This document shows, in pieces, positions 1 to 8,304 of a stretch of 64,000 bases of DNA. The translations under genes and the position numbers were made by a program. The stretch comes from Achromobacter animicus (GTDB lineage: Bacteria; Pseudomonadota; Gammaproteobacteria; Burkholderiales; Burkholderiaceae_B). The notes beneath the pieces are model-generated. The model was not told the DNA's origin. It saw only the letters and a program-made list of their open reading frames with translations, and did not search any database. How positions within the stretch are numbered: the stretch's first letter is position 1; each line of letters opens with the position of its first letter. The DNA lies in NCBI RefSeq assembly GCF_902859585.1, contig NZ_CADIJM010000020.1, positions 1-64,000 on the forward strand, given 5' to 3'.

Positions 1-85
1 CCTGACAAAGCGCGCAGAGACCATGGGCTACAGCTTGGTACCGTTGGCCACCCCAGAAAAAGCCAATGAAATATCAACAGCTTAG
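1..85 (+). CDS. 3' end of an unidentified gene, cut by the window edge
   Basis: One frame is open from base 2 to a TAG at 83-85 and gives 27 residues ending in GYSLVPLATPEKANEISTA. The amino-acid mix is ordinary for a protein C-terminus and the stop lies 15 bases before repeat A copy 1, so I read this as the tail of a gene that begins left of the window. The family is not recognisable from so short a piece, and a chance open frame cannot be excluded. Confidence 0.35.
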   Translation, partial: LTKRAETMGYSLVPLATPEKANEISTA

Positions 86-358
86 GAGGAGTTTCTTGAG
101 AGGGAAGGCCGTAGGCCTGGACGAAGATGACGACGGGGCAGTCCGGAGCGAAGGCTCCGGACCGCAATCGTGGCCCCGCGCGCCCCGGGACGCCACCGTG
201 CCGGACGCCTCAAGAACGATACTCGCCACCGCACCGGACGTCTCAAAACCCGAAGCACGTCACCGTGCTGGACACGTCAAGAACGAACACCGCATCACCA
301 GCAAGCAACGTACAAAGACCTACGGTGCTAGGTCAAAGCCAGCCAGAAATTACGCAAA
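86..358. repeat. gene-free stretch with a left-truncated structured repeat A (copy 1) and a degenerate tandem repeat
   Basis: From about 100 the sequence carries the core of repeat family A, including the hairpin with stem GTCCGGAGC and loop GAAG (139-160) and a 34-base right arm at 173-206 identical to that of copy 3. The left arm is missing: sequence left of 100 does not pair with 173-206. A variable hairpin AGGCC-gta-GGCCT lies at 108-120. Right of the arm, a 33-34 base unit beginning ACCG is repeated about three times with divergence (starts at 195, 228 and 262). The stretch sits downstream of the 3' end of plsC and holds no gene I can support. Confidence 0.7.
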
Positions 359-1099
359 TCAAAGCACCCGAGCAATCGCATCCCGAGCCTGATGCGACAG
401 CTCCAGCCGCGTCGGCAGACTCCCATCCGGATGACGCGCAGCCAGCGGCGGCAGAAACACCACTTCGACGGATAAACCCGTCACGCCCAGCACCCGCCAA
501 AGGTTACCCACCAAAGACTCCTCGCCCACAAACGCCGCATATCCGCTGCGCTTGCCGTGCTGCATGAACCGCAACGCCACGGGTTGGATTTCAACCGCCG
601 CCGCGCGGGCGGGTTCGAAGAGGCTGGCGTGGAAAGGGAGGAGCTCGAAGCCTTCGGTCGTCGTGCCTTCCGGAAACAGGCCGACCGCGTCGCCCTGTTT
701 GAAGCGCGCCTGCATCGACTCGCCCATCGCGTGCACCGCGTGGCGCTGGCCGCGTTCAATGAACAGCGTGCCTGCGCCGGCGACCAGCCAGCCGATCACC
801 GGCCAGGCGCGGATCTCGCTCTTGGCCACGAAAGACGTCGCGCGGGCCGAGTTCAGGACGAAGATGTCGACCCAGGACACGTGGTTGGCCACCAGCAGCA
901 CCGGTCCTTCGAGGCGTGGTTCGCCCTTGAGGATGACCTTGATGCCACAGGCTGCCATCAGCCAGCGCGACCACCGGCGGTTCAGCCGGGCGCGGGCTGC
1001 GGGGCGCATCAGGGGGTAGGCCAGGCCCACGCTCAGCAGGCCGAAAATGATCAGGGGCAGGACAAGGCTCAGCCGTAGGACAAAGCGCAGCAGCTTCAA
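359..1099 (-). CDS. plsC: 1-acyl-sn-glycerol-3-phosphate acyltransferase (PlsC family)
   Basis: Transfers an acyl chain from acyl-ACP or acyl-CoA to lysophosphatidic acid to make phosphatidic acid at the inner membrane. The 246-residue protein has an N-terminal hydrophobic segment, the acyltransferase HX4D motif in NHVSWVD and the second block FPEGTTTEG. I place the start at a TTG that overlaps the pyrC stop (TTGA), with GGGAG eight bases upstream; no ATG lies in a sensible position and the longer open frame would overlap pyrC by about 280 bases. It is the last gene of the yqgE-ruvX-pyrB-pyrC-plsC run, the position it also has in Burkholderia. The family call is firm; the start is inferred. 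Confidence 0.88.
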   Translation of the reverse strand: MKLLRFVLRLSLVLPLIIFGLLSVGLAYPLMRPAARARLNRRWSRWLMAACGIKVILKGEPRLEGPVLLVANHVSWVDIFVLNSARATSFVAKSEIRAWPVIGWLVAGAGTLFIERGQRHAVHAMGESMQARFKQGDAVGLFPEGTTTEGFELLPFHASLFEPARAAAVEIQPVALRFMQHGKRSGYAAFVGEESLVGNLWRVLGVTGLSVEVVFLPPLAARHPDGSLPTRLELSHQARDAIARVL

Positions 1100-2385
1100 A
1101 CTGGAGTCTCCCAGGCCGGTTGGCCACCGACCACGGTGGCTCGTACTCGACCGGGCAGCATCATACCTGCGAAAGGTGTCTGGGCGCTGCGGCTTTGCAG
1201 CGCTGCCGGCATCACCATCCATTCGGTGTCCAGGTCCGCCAGACACAGGTCTGCCGGCGCGTCCACGCCCAGGTGGCCGCATGGACCCACGTGCGGCGCG
1301 ACGGCGGACAGCACGGCGGCCGGGCCCGACGTCACGCGTGCCAACGCGTCGCCGACTGAACGGCGGCTGTCGCGCGCCCACTTCAGGGCCAGCGACAGCA
1401 GCAGTTCAAGACCGGTTGCGCCCGGTGTGGCGGCCGCGAACGGGGCGGCCTTGCCTCGTGCGTCCACCGGCGTGTGATCTGAGCACAGCGCGTCGATCAC
1501 GCCCTCCGCCAGCGCCGACTGAAGCGCGTCGCGGTCACGCTGGCCGCGCACCGGCGGCGACAGGCGATGATTCGTGTCGAAGAAGCCGATGTCCACGTCC
1601 GTCAGCAGCAGGTTGTTCGTGGACACATCCGCCGTGACCGGCAGCCCTTCCCGGCGGGCCGCGCGCAACAGTTCCACGCCGGCCGCTGTCGACAGGCGCG
1701 ACAGGTGCACGCGCGCGCCGGTCGCGCGCTGCAATTCGAAGATCGTCTGCAGCGCCACCGTCTCTGCCTGCGCCGGCATGCCTTCCAGGCCCAGGCGTTC
1801 CGCGTACGCGCCGCTGGCGGCCGAGGCGCCCCGTGCAAGCCAGGGGTCTTGCGCACGCAGCCATAGCGTCTGGCCCAGACCGCTTGCGTAACGCATCGCG
1901 CCCCAAAGCACCCGCGTGTCCGCCACGAGCGACTCGCCCTGTGCGAACGCGATGCAGCCTGCCCGCGCCAACAGCGCCATTTCGGTCAGTGTTTCGCCGG
2001 CCAGGCCCACGGTCATCGCGCCCAGCGGGTGGATTGCGCACTGCCCCGCCTGCGTGTGGCGCAGCAGCGCCTCGAGCTTGGTCGGTTCGTCCGGCGGATT
2101 TTCGGCATCGGGCGGCAGCACCAGGCGCGTCACGCCACCGGCCAAGGCCGCGCGCAGTTCGCCGGGCGCAAATCCCGCGTTGCCCGGCTGCGTCACGCGC
2201 GCCGACAGATCGATCAGGCCCGGCAACACGGCCAGGCCCGTTGCATCAATACGCCGATCCGCCTGGAAGGCGTCGGGCGCCGCGCCCACCGCGACGATGC
2301 GGCCCGCGGCAATGTAGAGATCATGCTGACCATCCACGCCGTTTGCGGGATCGATCAGCCGGCCGTTGGCTATGTGCAGTCTCAT
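1096..2385 (-). CDS. pyrC: dihydroorotase-like protein without metal ligands (PyrC')
   Basis: A 429-residue amidohydrolase-fold protein of class I dihydroorotase type. The zinc-binding HxH that normally follows PGxID is replaced by S61-A62-R63 (PGLIDLSARVTQPG), and the conserved HH before LLLTD is TN (STNNLLLTD); the later SDH near residue 300 is kept. In Pseudomonas a comparable inactive homologue, PyrC', is a structural partner of aspartate carbamoyltransferase, and a non-catalytic role is the best reading here. The start codon overlaps the pyrB stop by four bases (ATGA), implying coupled translation. The odd point is that the neighbouring PyrB is also degenerate. Confidence 0.85.
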   Translation of the reverse strand: MRLHIANGRLIDPANGVDGQHDLYIAAGRIVAVGAAPDAFQADRRIDATGLAVLPGLIDLSARVTQPGNAGFAPGELRAALAGGVTRLVLPPDAENPPDEPTKLEALLRHTQAGQCAIHPLGAMTVGLAGETLTEMALLARAGCIAFAQGESLVADTRVLWGAMRYASGLGQTLWLRAQDPWLARGASAASGAYAERLGLEGMPAQAETVALQTIFELQRATGARVHLSRLSTAAGVELLRAARREGLPVTADVSTNNLLLTDVDIGFFDTNHRLSPPVRGQRDRDALQSALAEGVIDALCSDHTPVDARGKAAPFAAATPGATGLELLLSLALKWARDSRRSVGDALARVTSGPAAVLSAVAPHVGPCGHLGVDAPADLCLADLDTEWMVMPAALQSRSAQTPFAGMMLPGRVRATVVGGQPAWETPV

Positions 2386-3302
2386 GGCGCCGCTCCGGCC
2401 AGCACGCGCAGCACCGCCGTGCGCAGGGGTTGTTCAAGCGCCGCGACGCGTGCCTCGGCGGGTTCGAGGGCGGCGGCGATGTCGCCATCCACTTCCACGC
2501 CCGGCACCAGCCCGCCCGCGGGCAGCAGCAGCACATCCGGCTTGGCAAACGCCAGCGCCGCGAGCGTGATGCCGTGGGTGCAGGCATATTCGCGCGCCGA
2601 CGGAAGCTGCGCGCCGCTGATTTCTTCGACATTCAGCGGCAGCGCGATCACCACGTCCGCATCGCTCAGGCTTTCCTGCAGCGTTGCGCACGCGCGCACG
2701 CCCAGTTGGGCCAGGCCGTCAGGCAGCAGCGTGCGCGGCGCGGCGACGCGCACTTCGGGCACGCCCAGAGTGGTGAGCAGATGGATGACGGAACGTGCCA
2801 CACTCGAATGGCGGATGTCGCCCACCAGCGTCACGACGAGGCTGGTGAGGTCAGGTTTGATCTCGATGATGGCCTGTACCAGCGCCAACGCGGGGACGGG
2901 ATCGGCATGCCGGCCGTCGCCCGCATTGAGCACGTGCAGGCCGGGCGCGGCATGGGCCGCGGCGCAATGGGCCGCGCCGCTCTGGCCGTGGCGCAGGATC
3001 AGCACACCCGGCGCCAGCGCAGCGGCCGTTTCCGCAAGCGCCTCAATGGCTTGCGCTTCCAGCGGCACCGGCAGCATCGCCAGGCTGGCCGCGGCAGCGG
3101 CGTAGGCGTCGCGGGCCGCGGTGTCCGTGTCGGGCAGACACAGAAATACCGGCATTTCCGGCGCGATGGACGGCGGCGAATCGTCGGACGCCGACGGCGC
3201 GCGCGCCATCTCGAGCAGCCGCTCGACGTGCCGGCGCGGCAGTCCTTCGGTAGTCAGCAGATGCGTGAGTTCGCCGCGGCGGTCGAGTTGCGGATTGAGC
3301 AT
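2382..3302 (-). CDS. pyrB: aspartate carbamoyltransferase-like protein with a degenerate active site
   Basis: The 306-residue protein aligns with ATCase catalytic chains over its length (RHGQSGAAH, LNAGDG and VGDIRHSSVARS are recognisable), but catalytic motifs are gone. The carbamoyl-phosphate loop STRTR is DTDTAAR around 58-64, the 80s loop with its Ser and Lys is unrecognisable, HPTQ is DPVP at 134-137, the Arg of HSRVARS is Ser, RxQ is PLN at 222-224, and HPxPR is absent. The frame is open with normal codon use, so this is not a fresh pseudogene. I start at the ATG at 3302 (MLNPQL), typical of beta-proteobacterial PyrB, rather than an upstream TTG. It probably cannot make carbamoyl-aspartate; an active enzyme should be encoded elsewhere. 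Confidence 0.82.
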   Translation of the reverse strand: MLNPQLDRRGELTHLLTTEGLPRRHVERLLEMARAPSASDDSPPSIAPEMPVFLCLPDTDTAARDAYAAAAASLAMLPVPLEAQAIEALAETAAALAPGVLILRHGQSGAAHCAAAHAAPGLHVLNAGDGRHADPVPALALVQAIIEIKPDLTSLVVTLVGDIRHSSVARSVIHLLTTLGVPEVRVAAPRTLLPDGLAQLGVRACATLQESLSDADVVIALPLNVEEISGAQLPSAREYACTHGITLAALAFAKPDVLLLPAGGLVPGVEVDGDIAAALEPAEARVAALEQPLRTAVLRVLAGAAP

Positions 3303-3323
3303 GGGCAAGACAGGCCGCGGCCG

Positions 3324-3725
3324 TCAGACCGCGGGCAAGGCATCCAGATAGCGTTGCAGGATAACCGCCGCCGCCATCGCGTCGTCCGCGGCATGTGTGC
3401 CGAGCAGGCGTTGCGCCTCCATGCTGGAGCCGCGTTCGTCCACCAGTTCCACGGCGATGCCGAAACGGCCATTCAGTTGGTTGGCAAAGCGGCGGCAGCG
3501 TGCCGTGGCGGGTTGTTCGCCGCCTTCGGCGTCCAGCGCCAGACCGACGACGACGCGGTGCGGCTGCCATTCCTGCAGCAGTGCCGCGATGCGGCCGAAG
3601 CGCGCGTCGCGGACTTCACTGAAGATGATTTCGAGCGGACGCGCCTGCCGCGTCAGCGTATTGCCGATGGCAATGCCGATCTTCTTTTCGCCGAAATCGA
3701 AGGCAAGCAGGGTTTCTTCAGGCAT
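3324..3725 (-). CDS. ruvX: RuvX/YqgF family putative Holliday junction resolvase / pre-16S rRNA nuclease
   Basis: A 133-residue RNase H-fold nuclease of the YqgF family, which acts in pre-16S rRNA 5' end processing in Escherichia coli and was first proposed as a Holliday junction resolvase. The acidic active-site motifs are present: FDFGEKKIG near the N-terminus, VDERGSSMEA in the middle and DDAMAA near the C-terminus. Length is normal. Its start overlaps the yqgE stop by eight bases and pyrB follows after 21 bases, so it sits inside one operon. The annotation is secure. Confidence 0.93.
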   Translation of the reverse strand: MPEETLLAFDFGEKKIGIAIGNTLTRQARPLEIIFSEVRDARFGRIAALLQEWQPHRVVVGLALDAEGGEQPATARCRRFANQLNGRFGIAVELVDERGSSMEAQRLLGTHAADDAMAAAVILQRYLDALPAV

Positions 3726-4305
3726 GGCCAGCGTCGCCCGCCAGCATGACCGGGTCGATGCCCAGCAGCTTGAGCGCGGCGGGGTAGCGTTCCTCGGGCG
3801 GCACGTCGAAGATGATGTGCGCGTCCGCGCTCACGCTCAGCCAGGCGTTCTGGCCCATTTCGCTTTCGAGCTGGCCTGCGCCCCAGCCGGCGTAGCCCAG
3901 CGTGACCAGCATGCGTGCCGGCCCGTTGCCATCGGCCACCGCCTGCAGCACATCGCGCGAGGTGGTCAGCGCCATGTCGCCCAGCTTGATGCTGGAACTG
4001 TAGTCGCCGGCGGGCGCGTGCAGCACAAAGCCGCGATCCGTCTGGACCGGTCCGCCAAAGAAGACGAACGTGTCCTTGACGGGTCCGATCTCGAGCGTCA
4101 GGTCGATGCGTTCGAACAGCGTGCCCAGCGTGAGATCGGTGGGACGGTTGATGACCAGTCCCAGCGCGCCGCGGTCAGTGTGCTCGCACACGTAGATGAC
4201 GGAACCCGCCAGGCTTCCTTCGACCATGCCCGGCATGGCGATCAGGAACTGGTTGGCGAAGTTGGCCGCCTCGGTGCTGGCGTTTTCGTGGTGTTTTTCC
4301 GTCAT
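3718..4305 (-). CDS. yqgE: YqgE/AlgH family protein (UPF0301)
   Basis: A 195-residue cytosolic protein of the YqgE/AlgH family, whose molecular function is not established although it is nearly always next to ruvX. Family hallmarks visible are FLIAMPGM, the GLVINRP motif, FFGGPVQTDRGFVLH and GYAGWGAGQLE. I chose the ATG at 4305 because AAGGGG lies six bases upstream; the open frame extends 19 codons further but without a ribosome binding site. It is the first gene of the yqgE-ruvX-pyrB-pyrC-plsC run. Confidence 0.92.
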   Translation of the reverse strand: MTEKHHENASTEAANFANQFLIAMPGMVEGSLAGSVIYVCEHTDRGALGLVINRPTDLTLGTLFERIDLTLEIGPVKDTFVFFGGPVQTDRGFVLHAPAGDYSSSIKLGDMALTTSRDVLQAVADGNGPARMLVTLGYAGWGAGQLESEMGQNAWLSVSADAHIIFDVPPEERYPAALKLLGIDPVMLAGDAGHA

Positions 4306-4451
4306 GGCAACCCCTTCATGGGTAGTCTGAGAAAACCGTTGGGAGTGATTGCGCAGACGCAAACGTCATGCCTGGCGGCAGTCCGGCGGTTACGAAGAAT
4401 GGGGTATGCCCCATCTTACGAGCCCTGGCGGAAGTTGTCGGCGTGACGGTT

Positions 4452-4616
4452 TCAGATTTCCATCAGTTCGAAGTCCTCTTTGCGGGCGCCGCATTCGGGA
4501 CAGACCCAGTTTGGCGGCACGTCTTCCCAGCGGGTGCCGGGTGCAATGCCTTCGTCGGGCAGGCCGGCCTCTTCGTCATAGACCCAGCCGCAAATCAGAC
4601 ACATCCAAGTACGCAT
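4452..4616 (-). CDS. rubA: rubredoxin
   Basis: A 54-residue protein with two iron-binding cysteine pairs, CLICG at the N-terminal side and CPECG near the C-terminus, and the intervening YDEEAG, PGTRWEDVP and NWVCP typical of rubredoxins. It binds one iron through four cysteines and carries single electrons in the cytosol; the partner cannot be told from here. The start ATG at 4616 gives MRTWMCLICG, the usual beta-proteobacterial N-terminus. It stands alone between the yqgE operon and the divergent thiD-like gene, an order often seen in Burkholderiales. Confidence 0.95.
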   Translation of the reverse strand: MRTWMCLICGWVYDEEAGLPDEGIAPGTRWEDVPPNWVCPECGARKEDFELMEI

Positions 4617-4770
4617 AGTTCTCTCTTACATCAAAACCCCACCGGCGTCCCCGCGGTGGGGCAAAGGTGAGGGGCTTCCATTAGAATGGGGACAATCTTA
4701 CCGAAACCCAATAGGGGTTCCCCTGATTCATGCCAAATGAGCCGGGGCGCCCTCAATCAAGCACTGTCAC
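4617..4770. promoter_or_regulatory. divergent promoter region between rubredoxin and the thiD-like gene, with a leader hairpin
   Basis: This 154-base gap must hold the promoters of both genes. A perfect 8-bp hairpin (CCCCACCG at 4637-4644 with CGGTGGGG at 4654-4661, nine-base loop) lies 21 to 45 bases upstream of the rubredoxin start, and would be in its leader RNA. A short palindrome AGGGGTTCCCCT is at 4712-4723. No thiamine riboswitch (THI element) was recognised ahead of the thiamine genes. The regulatory roles are guesses. Confidence 0.3.
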
Positions 4771-5580
4771 GTGGCCCCCGTTACTCCCCCTCTCGTTTTG
4801 GTCTTCGGCCCGCTCGATCCCTCGGGATCAGACGGTTTGCCCGCGGATGCCGTCACCTGCGCCCGTCTCGGCTGTCATGGCCTGGCGGCCGTGACCGCGC
4901 TGACCGTGCAGGACACCGCCGGCATCGAAGAAATCCACCCCGTTTCCCCCGATCTGCTGGACGACCAGGCGCGTTGCCTGCTCGAAGACATGTCGGTTCA
5001 GGCCATCAAGGTGGGCGGACTATACACCGCGGAAACGGCAAGCGTGGCGGCGCAGGTTGCCGCCGACTACAGCCAGGTCCCGCTGGTGCTGCACCTGGGT
5101 CAGCGCGCGCAGGTGCCCGCCAATGCCGCCGACGAGGACGAAGCCGACGACCTGCTGGCCGCGACCCTCGAACTGGTGCTGCCGCAGACCGACCTGCTGG
5201 TCATTGAACACCTGCGCCTCGCCCAGTGGCACGCCGACGGCGACATCGATATCGGGGACGCACCTACTCCCATGCACGCCCTCGTGGCGGCCGGCGCGGC
5301 GTGGGTCCTGGTGCTGGGCAGCCCCCAGCGCCCCGGCCACTTCGCCAACGTACTGCTCGGACCCGGCGGCCAGACCCATACGTGGCCCTGGCAGGCGCCC
5401 CCCGACCGCAACGGCGATGCCGGCGGCCTGGCCGCCACCGCGATCACCGCCATGCTGGCGCAGGGCCTGGAAATGCCGGAGGCCGTGCGCCAGGGTCTGG
5501 TCCACGCCGACGCCGCCGTGGCCGCCAGCTTCCTGCCGGGCATGGGCCGGCGCATTCCCAACCGGATCCTGCCCCAATGA
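4771..5580 (+). CDS. thiD: hydroxymethylpyrimidine kinase-like protein (ThiD family) with altered catalytic loop
   Basis: A ribokinase-fold protein of 269 residues resembling ThiD, which phosphorylates HMP and HMP-P for thiamine synthesis. Family traces are LDPSGSDGLPADAVT (usually DPSGGAGIQAD), VTALTVQDTAG and IKVGGL. The anion-hole and catalytic loop GTGCT is GDAGGL at 215-220, so the usual Cys is missing, and the nucleotide-side motifs MKGGH and TPN are not recognisable. It starts at GTG (4771); in-frame ATG codons are lacking nearby. Its stop overlaps the thiE start (ATGA). A changed or lost kinase activity, or a role helping ThiE, is possible. Confidence 0.72.
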   Translation: MAPVTPPLVLVFGPLDPSGSDGLPADAVTCARLGCHGLAAVTALTVQDTAGIEEIHPVSPDLLDDQARCLLEDMSVQAIKVGGLYTAETASVAAQVAADYSQVPLVLHLGQRAQVPANAADEDEADDLLAATLELVLPQTDLLVIEHLRLAQWHADGDIDIGDAPTPMHALVAAGAAWVLVLGSPQRPGHFANVLLGPGGQTHTWPWQAPPDRNGDAGGLAATAITAMLAQGLEMPEAVRQGLVHADAAVAASFLPGMGRRIPNRILPQ

Positions 5581-6242
5581 AATCGCTGCGTTTTCCCACC
5601 GGCCTGTATGGCGTGACGCCTGAATGGGACGACACCGACCGCCTGCTGAAGGCTGTGCGTGACGCGGCTGCGGGCGGCATGCGGTCGCTGCAATTGCGCC
5701 GCAAGAACGTGCCCGACGCCGTACGCGCCGCGCAGGCCCGCGCCCTGGCGCCGCTGTGCCGCGAACTGGGTGTGGTGTTTCTCATCAATGACGACTGGCG
5801 CCTGGCGTTGGACGTCGGCGCAGACGGCGCGCACGTGGGGCGCGACGACGAAAGCCTGGCGCACATCCGCCGCGAAGCCGGCCCCGATCTGATCCTGGGC
5901 GGCTCCAGCTACGACGACCTGACGCGGGCACGTGAATTGCTCGACGCGGGCGCAGACTACATCGCGTTCGGCGCCATGTTCGCGTCCACCGTCAAACCCG
6001 ACACGGTGCGCGCGCCGCTTTCCGTCCTGACCGAAGCCCGCCGCCTTGCCGACGAGCGCGACGCGCCCCGGCCCGCCGTGGTCGCCATCGGGGGCATCAC
6101 GCCCGCCAATGCGCCGCTCGTGGCCCAGGCCGGCGCCGACGCCATCGCCGTCATCACGGCGCTGTTCGAGGCGCCCAGCGTCCGGGCCGCCGCCGCGGCC
6201 TGCTCCGCGCCCTATTCCGCCAACTCCAACCGTAAGCCTTGA
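5577..6242 (+). CDS. thiE: thiamine-phosphate synthase
   Basis: Joins HMP pyrophosphate and thiazole phosphate into thiamine phosphate. The 221-residue TIM-barrel protein shows the expected motifs: QLRRKN near the N-terminus, [41 protein letters not shown] and VAIGGI. I start at the ATG at 5577, which overlaps the thiD-like stop by four bases; the open frame runs much further upstream but inside that gene. hemL follows after five bases. The family identification is firm. Confidence 0.93.
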   Translation: MKSLRFPTGLYGVTPEWDDTDRLLKAVRDAAAGGMRSLQLRRKNVPDAVRAAQARALAPLCRELGVVFLINDDWRLALDVGADGAHVGRDDESLAHIRREAGPDLILGGSSYDDLTRARELLDAGADYIAFGAMFASTVKPDTVRAPLSVLTEARRLADERDAPRPAVVAIGGITPANAPLVAQAGADAIAVITALFEAPSVRAAAAACSAPYSANSNRKP

Positions 6243-6247
6243 TCGCC

Positions 6248-7525
6248 ATGTCCAGTAACGCTCAGCTCTTCGACCGCGCCTGCCGCAGCATCCCCGGCGG
6301 CGTCAATTCGCCCGTGCGCGCTTTCCGCTCCGTGGGCGGCACGCCGCGCTTCATCAAGCGCGCGCAAGGTCCGTATGTGTGGGACGCGGAAGACAAGCAG
6401 TACATCGACTACGTGGGTTCGTGGGGCCCGGCCATTCTGGGCCACTCGCACCCGGAAGTGGTGCGCGCGGTGCGGGAAGCGGCCGTCAACGGCCTGTCGT
6501 TCGGCGCGCCGACTGAAGCGGAAATCGAGCTGGCCGAAGTGCTGATCTCGCGCCTGCCGTCGCTGGAACAGGTGCGACTGGTCAGCTCGGGCACCGAAGC
6601 CACCATGACGGCGATCCGTCTGGCACGTGGCGCCACCGGCCGCGCCAAGATCGTGAAGTTCGAAGGCTGCTATCACGGCCATTCGGACAGCCTGCTGGTC
6701 AAGGCCGGCTCGGGACTGTTGACCTTCGGCAATCCCAGCTCGGCCGGCGTGCCGCCTGAGTTCGTCTCGCACACGCTGACCCTGGAATACAACAACCTGG
6801 ATGCCGTGCGCGAAGCCTTTGCGCAGCACGGCGCCGACATCGCCTGCATCATCGTGGAGCCGGTCGCCGGCAACATGAACCTCATCAAGCCCGCGCCCGG
6901 CTTCCTGGAAGGCCTGCGCGAGGTCTGCACGCAACACGGCGCGCTGCTGATCTTCGACGAAGTCATGACGGGCTTTCGCGTGGGACCGCAAGGCGTGCAG
7001 GGCCTGACGGGCGTCAAGCCCGACATCACCACGCTGGCCAAGGTGATCGGCGGCGGCATGCCGGTGGGCGCCTTCGGCGGCAGCGCCGAAGTCATGAAGC
7101 ACATCGCCCCGCTGGGCGGCGTCTACCAGGCCGGCACGCTGTCCGGCAATCCGGTGGCCGTGGCAGCGGGTCTGGCCACGCTGCGACTGATCGGCGCGCC
7201 GGGCTTCTACGAGAATCTGTCGGCGCAGACCGCCAAGCTGGCGCAAGGCTTGCAGCAACGCGCGCGCAAGGCCGGCCTGCCCTTCTCGGCGGACTCGGTG
7301 GGCGGCATGTTCGGCATCTACTTCAGCGACAGCATCCCGGCCTCGTTCGCGCAGGTCTCGGCCTGCGACACGGCGGCATTCAACCGCTTCTTCCATGCCA
7401 TGCTGGACAACGGCGTGCACTTCGCGCCGTCCGCGTTCGAAGCGGGCTTCGTGTCGGCCACGCACGACGACACCGTCATCCAGGCCACGCTGGATATCGC
7501 GGACAAGGTGTTCGCAGGGCTTTAA
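6248..7525 (+). CDS. hemL: glutamate-1-semialdehyde 2,1-aminomutase
   Basis: PLP enzyme of tetrapyrrole synthesis that converts glutamate-1-semialdehyde to 5-aminolevulinate in the C5 pathway. The 425-residue protein has [12 protein letters not shown] at the N-terminus, the cofactor region [28 protein letters not shown] and the Schiff-base Lys265 in [14 protein letters not shown]. The start used is the ATG at 6248 (MSSNAQLF), five bases after thiE; a TTG three codons upstream is also open. The gene ends in a strong hairpin shared with the convergent neighbour. Confidence 0.96.
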   Translation: MSSNAQLFDRACRSIPGGVNSPVRAFRSVGGTPRFIKRAQGPYVWDAEDKQYIDYVGSWGPAILGHSHPEVVRAVREAAVNGLSFGAPTEAEIELAEVLISRLPSLEQVRLVSSGTEATMTAIRLARGATGRAKIVKFEGCYHGHSDSLLVKAGSGLLTFGNPSSAGVPPEFVSHTLTLEYNNLDAVREAFAQHGADIACIIVEPVAGNMNLIKPAPGFLEGLREVCTQHGALLIFDEVMTGFRVGPQGVQGLTGVKPDITTLAKVIGGGMPVGAFGGSAEVMKHIAPLGGVYQAGTLSGNPVAVAAGLATLRLIGAPGFYENLSAQTAKLAQGLQQRARKAGLPFSADSVGGMFGIYFSDSIPASFAQVSACDTAAFNRFFHAMLDNGVHFAPSAFEAGFVSATHDDTVIQATLDIADKVFAGL

Positions 7526-7537
7526 GCGGTTGTCCGG

Positions 7538-7556
7538 AGCGGGCTTCGCGCCCGCT
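7538..7556. terminator. bidirectional hairpin terminator between hemL and the lytic transglycosylase gene
   Basis: AGCGGGC (7538-7544) pairs perfectly with GCCCGCT (7550-7556) around a five-base loop. It lies between the hemL stop and the stop of the convergent gene, the right place for termination in both directions. There is no long U tract, so strength is uncertain. Confidence 0.6.
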
Positions 7557-7560
7557 TGCG

Positions 7561-8304
7561 TCACGGCGCCTTGTACTGCTCGTACAGCGCCGTCACATTC
7601 TTCACATAGGCCTGGGTTTCCGCATACGGCGGCACTGCGTCGTACTTGCGCACCGCGCCCTCGCCCGCGTTGTACGCGGCCAGCGCAAGATCCAGGCGGC
7701 CCGGATACCGGTCGATCAGCCGGCGCAGGTGGCGCGATCCGGCCTGCACATTGGTCGCCGGATCCACCAGCGCACGTTCCACGTCATCCACCGATAGCAA
7801 CGGCGCCGCCGTGGCCGGCATCAATTGCATCAGGCCCAACGCACCCTTGGGCGAGCGGGCATCGCTGCGAAAGCCCGATTCGATGGCGATGACGGCCGTC
7901 AGCAACGCCTGGTCGACTCCCGAATCCAATGCAGCGCGGGCGATCAGATTGTCGTGCTTGGTCGTGGGTTTGACGGTGCTCCAGCGCAACGCCGGTTCGG
8001 CGGGCGCGCGTGTGACGCGGCGGGCGCCATCACCGGCTTCCGGCTCACAGGTCAGGCACAATTTCTCGGCGCCGCCGCGCAGCGCGGTTCTTGCTTGCGC
8101 GCGCTTGTAGTATTTACCGGTGCCGGTTGGCACCTTCATCGTGCGCCAGACGCCGAACGGATCCTTGTAGCGGTAGGTGTCGGCGGCCTGCACGGGCGGG
8201 GCGGCCGCCAGCGCCAGAGCACCCGTCGCCAGCGCCGCCATCCCGCCGGCGCGCGCCAGGATGGCGCGCGTGGCCGAAAGAATGGAGGAAGGTGGTTGGA
8301 ACAT
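7561..8304 (-). CDS. exported lytic transglycosylase, SLT domain
   Basis: Cleaves peptidoglycan glycan strands in the periplasm with formation of 1,6-anhydro ends. The 247-residue protein has an N-terminal signal sequence (hydrophobic residues 20-40 ending VQAAD), a region 42-110 resembling a DUF4124-like start, then the catalytic domain with Glu142 in IAIESGFRSDARSPKGALG, GLMQLMPATA, and AYNAGEGAVRKY. This motif order is that of the family 1 soluble lytic transglycosylases. It is a single-gene unit, convergent with hemL and divergent from the fapA-like gene. Confidence 0.9.
   Translation of the reverse strand: MFQPPSSILSATRAILARAGGMAALATGALALAAAPPVQAADTYRYKDPFGVWRTMKVPTGTGKYYKRAQARTALRGGAEKLCLTCEPEAGDGARRVTRAPAEPALRWSTVKPTTKHDNLIARAALDSGVDQALLTAVIAIESGFRSDARSPKGALGLMQLMPATAAPLLSVDDVERALVDPATNVQAGSRHLRRLIDRYPGRLDLALAAYNAGEGAVRKYDAVPPYAETQAYVKNVTALYEQYKAP

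Noticed and set aside
127-567. Open frames starting MTTGQSGAKAPDRNRG that recur at about 127, 17930, 27246 and (on the minus strand) 26530
   Set aside because: They recur because they lie in the core of repeat A. The arms change in ways that keep base pairing and not codons, and the frames run on into unrelated sequence, so I treat them as non-coding.
4617-4770. Thiamine pyrophosphate riboswitch upstream of the thiamine genes
   Set aside because: The conserved THI-box sequence was not seen on the plus strand; the hairpin present lies on the rubredoxin side.
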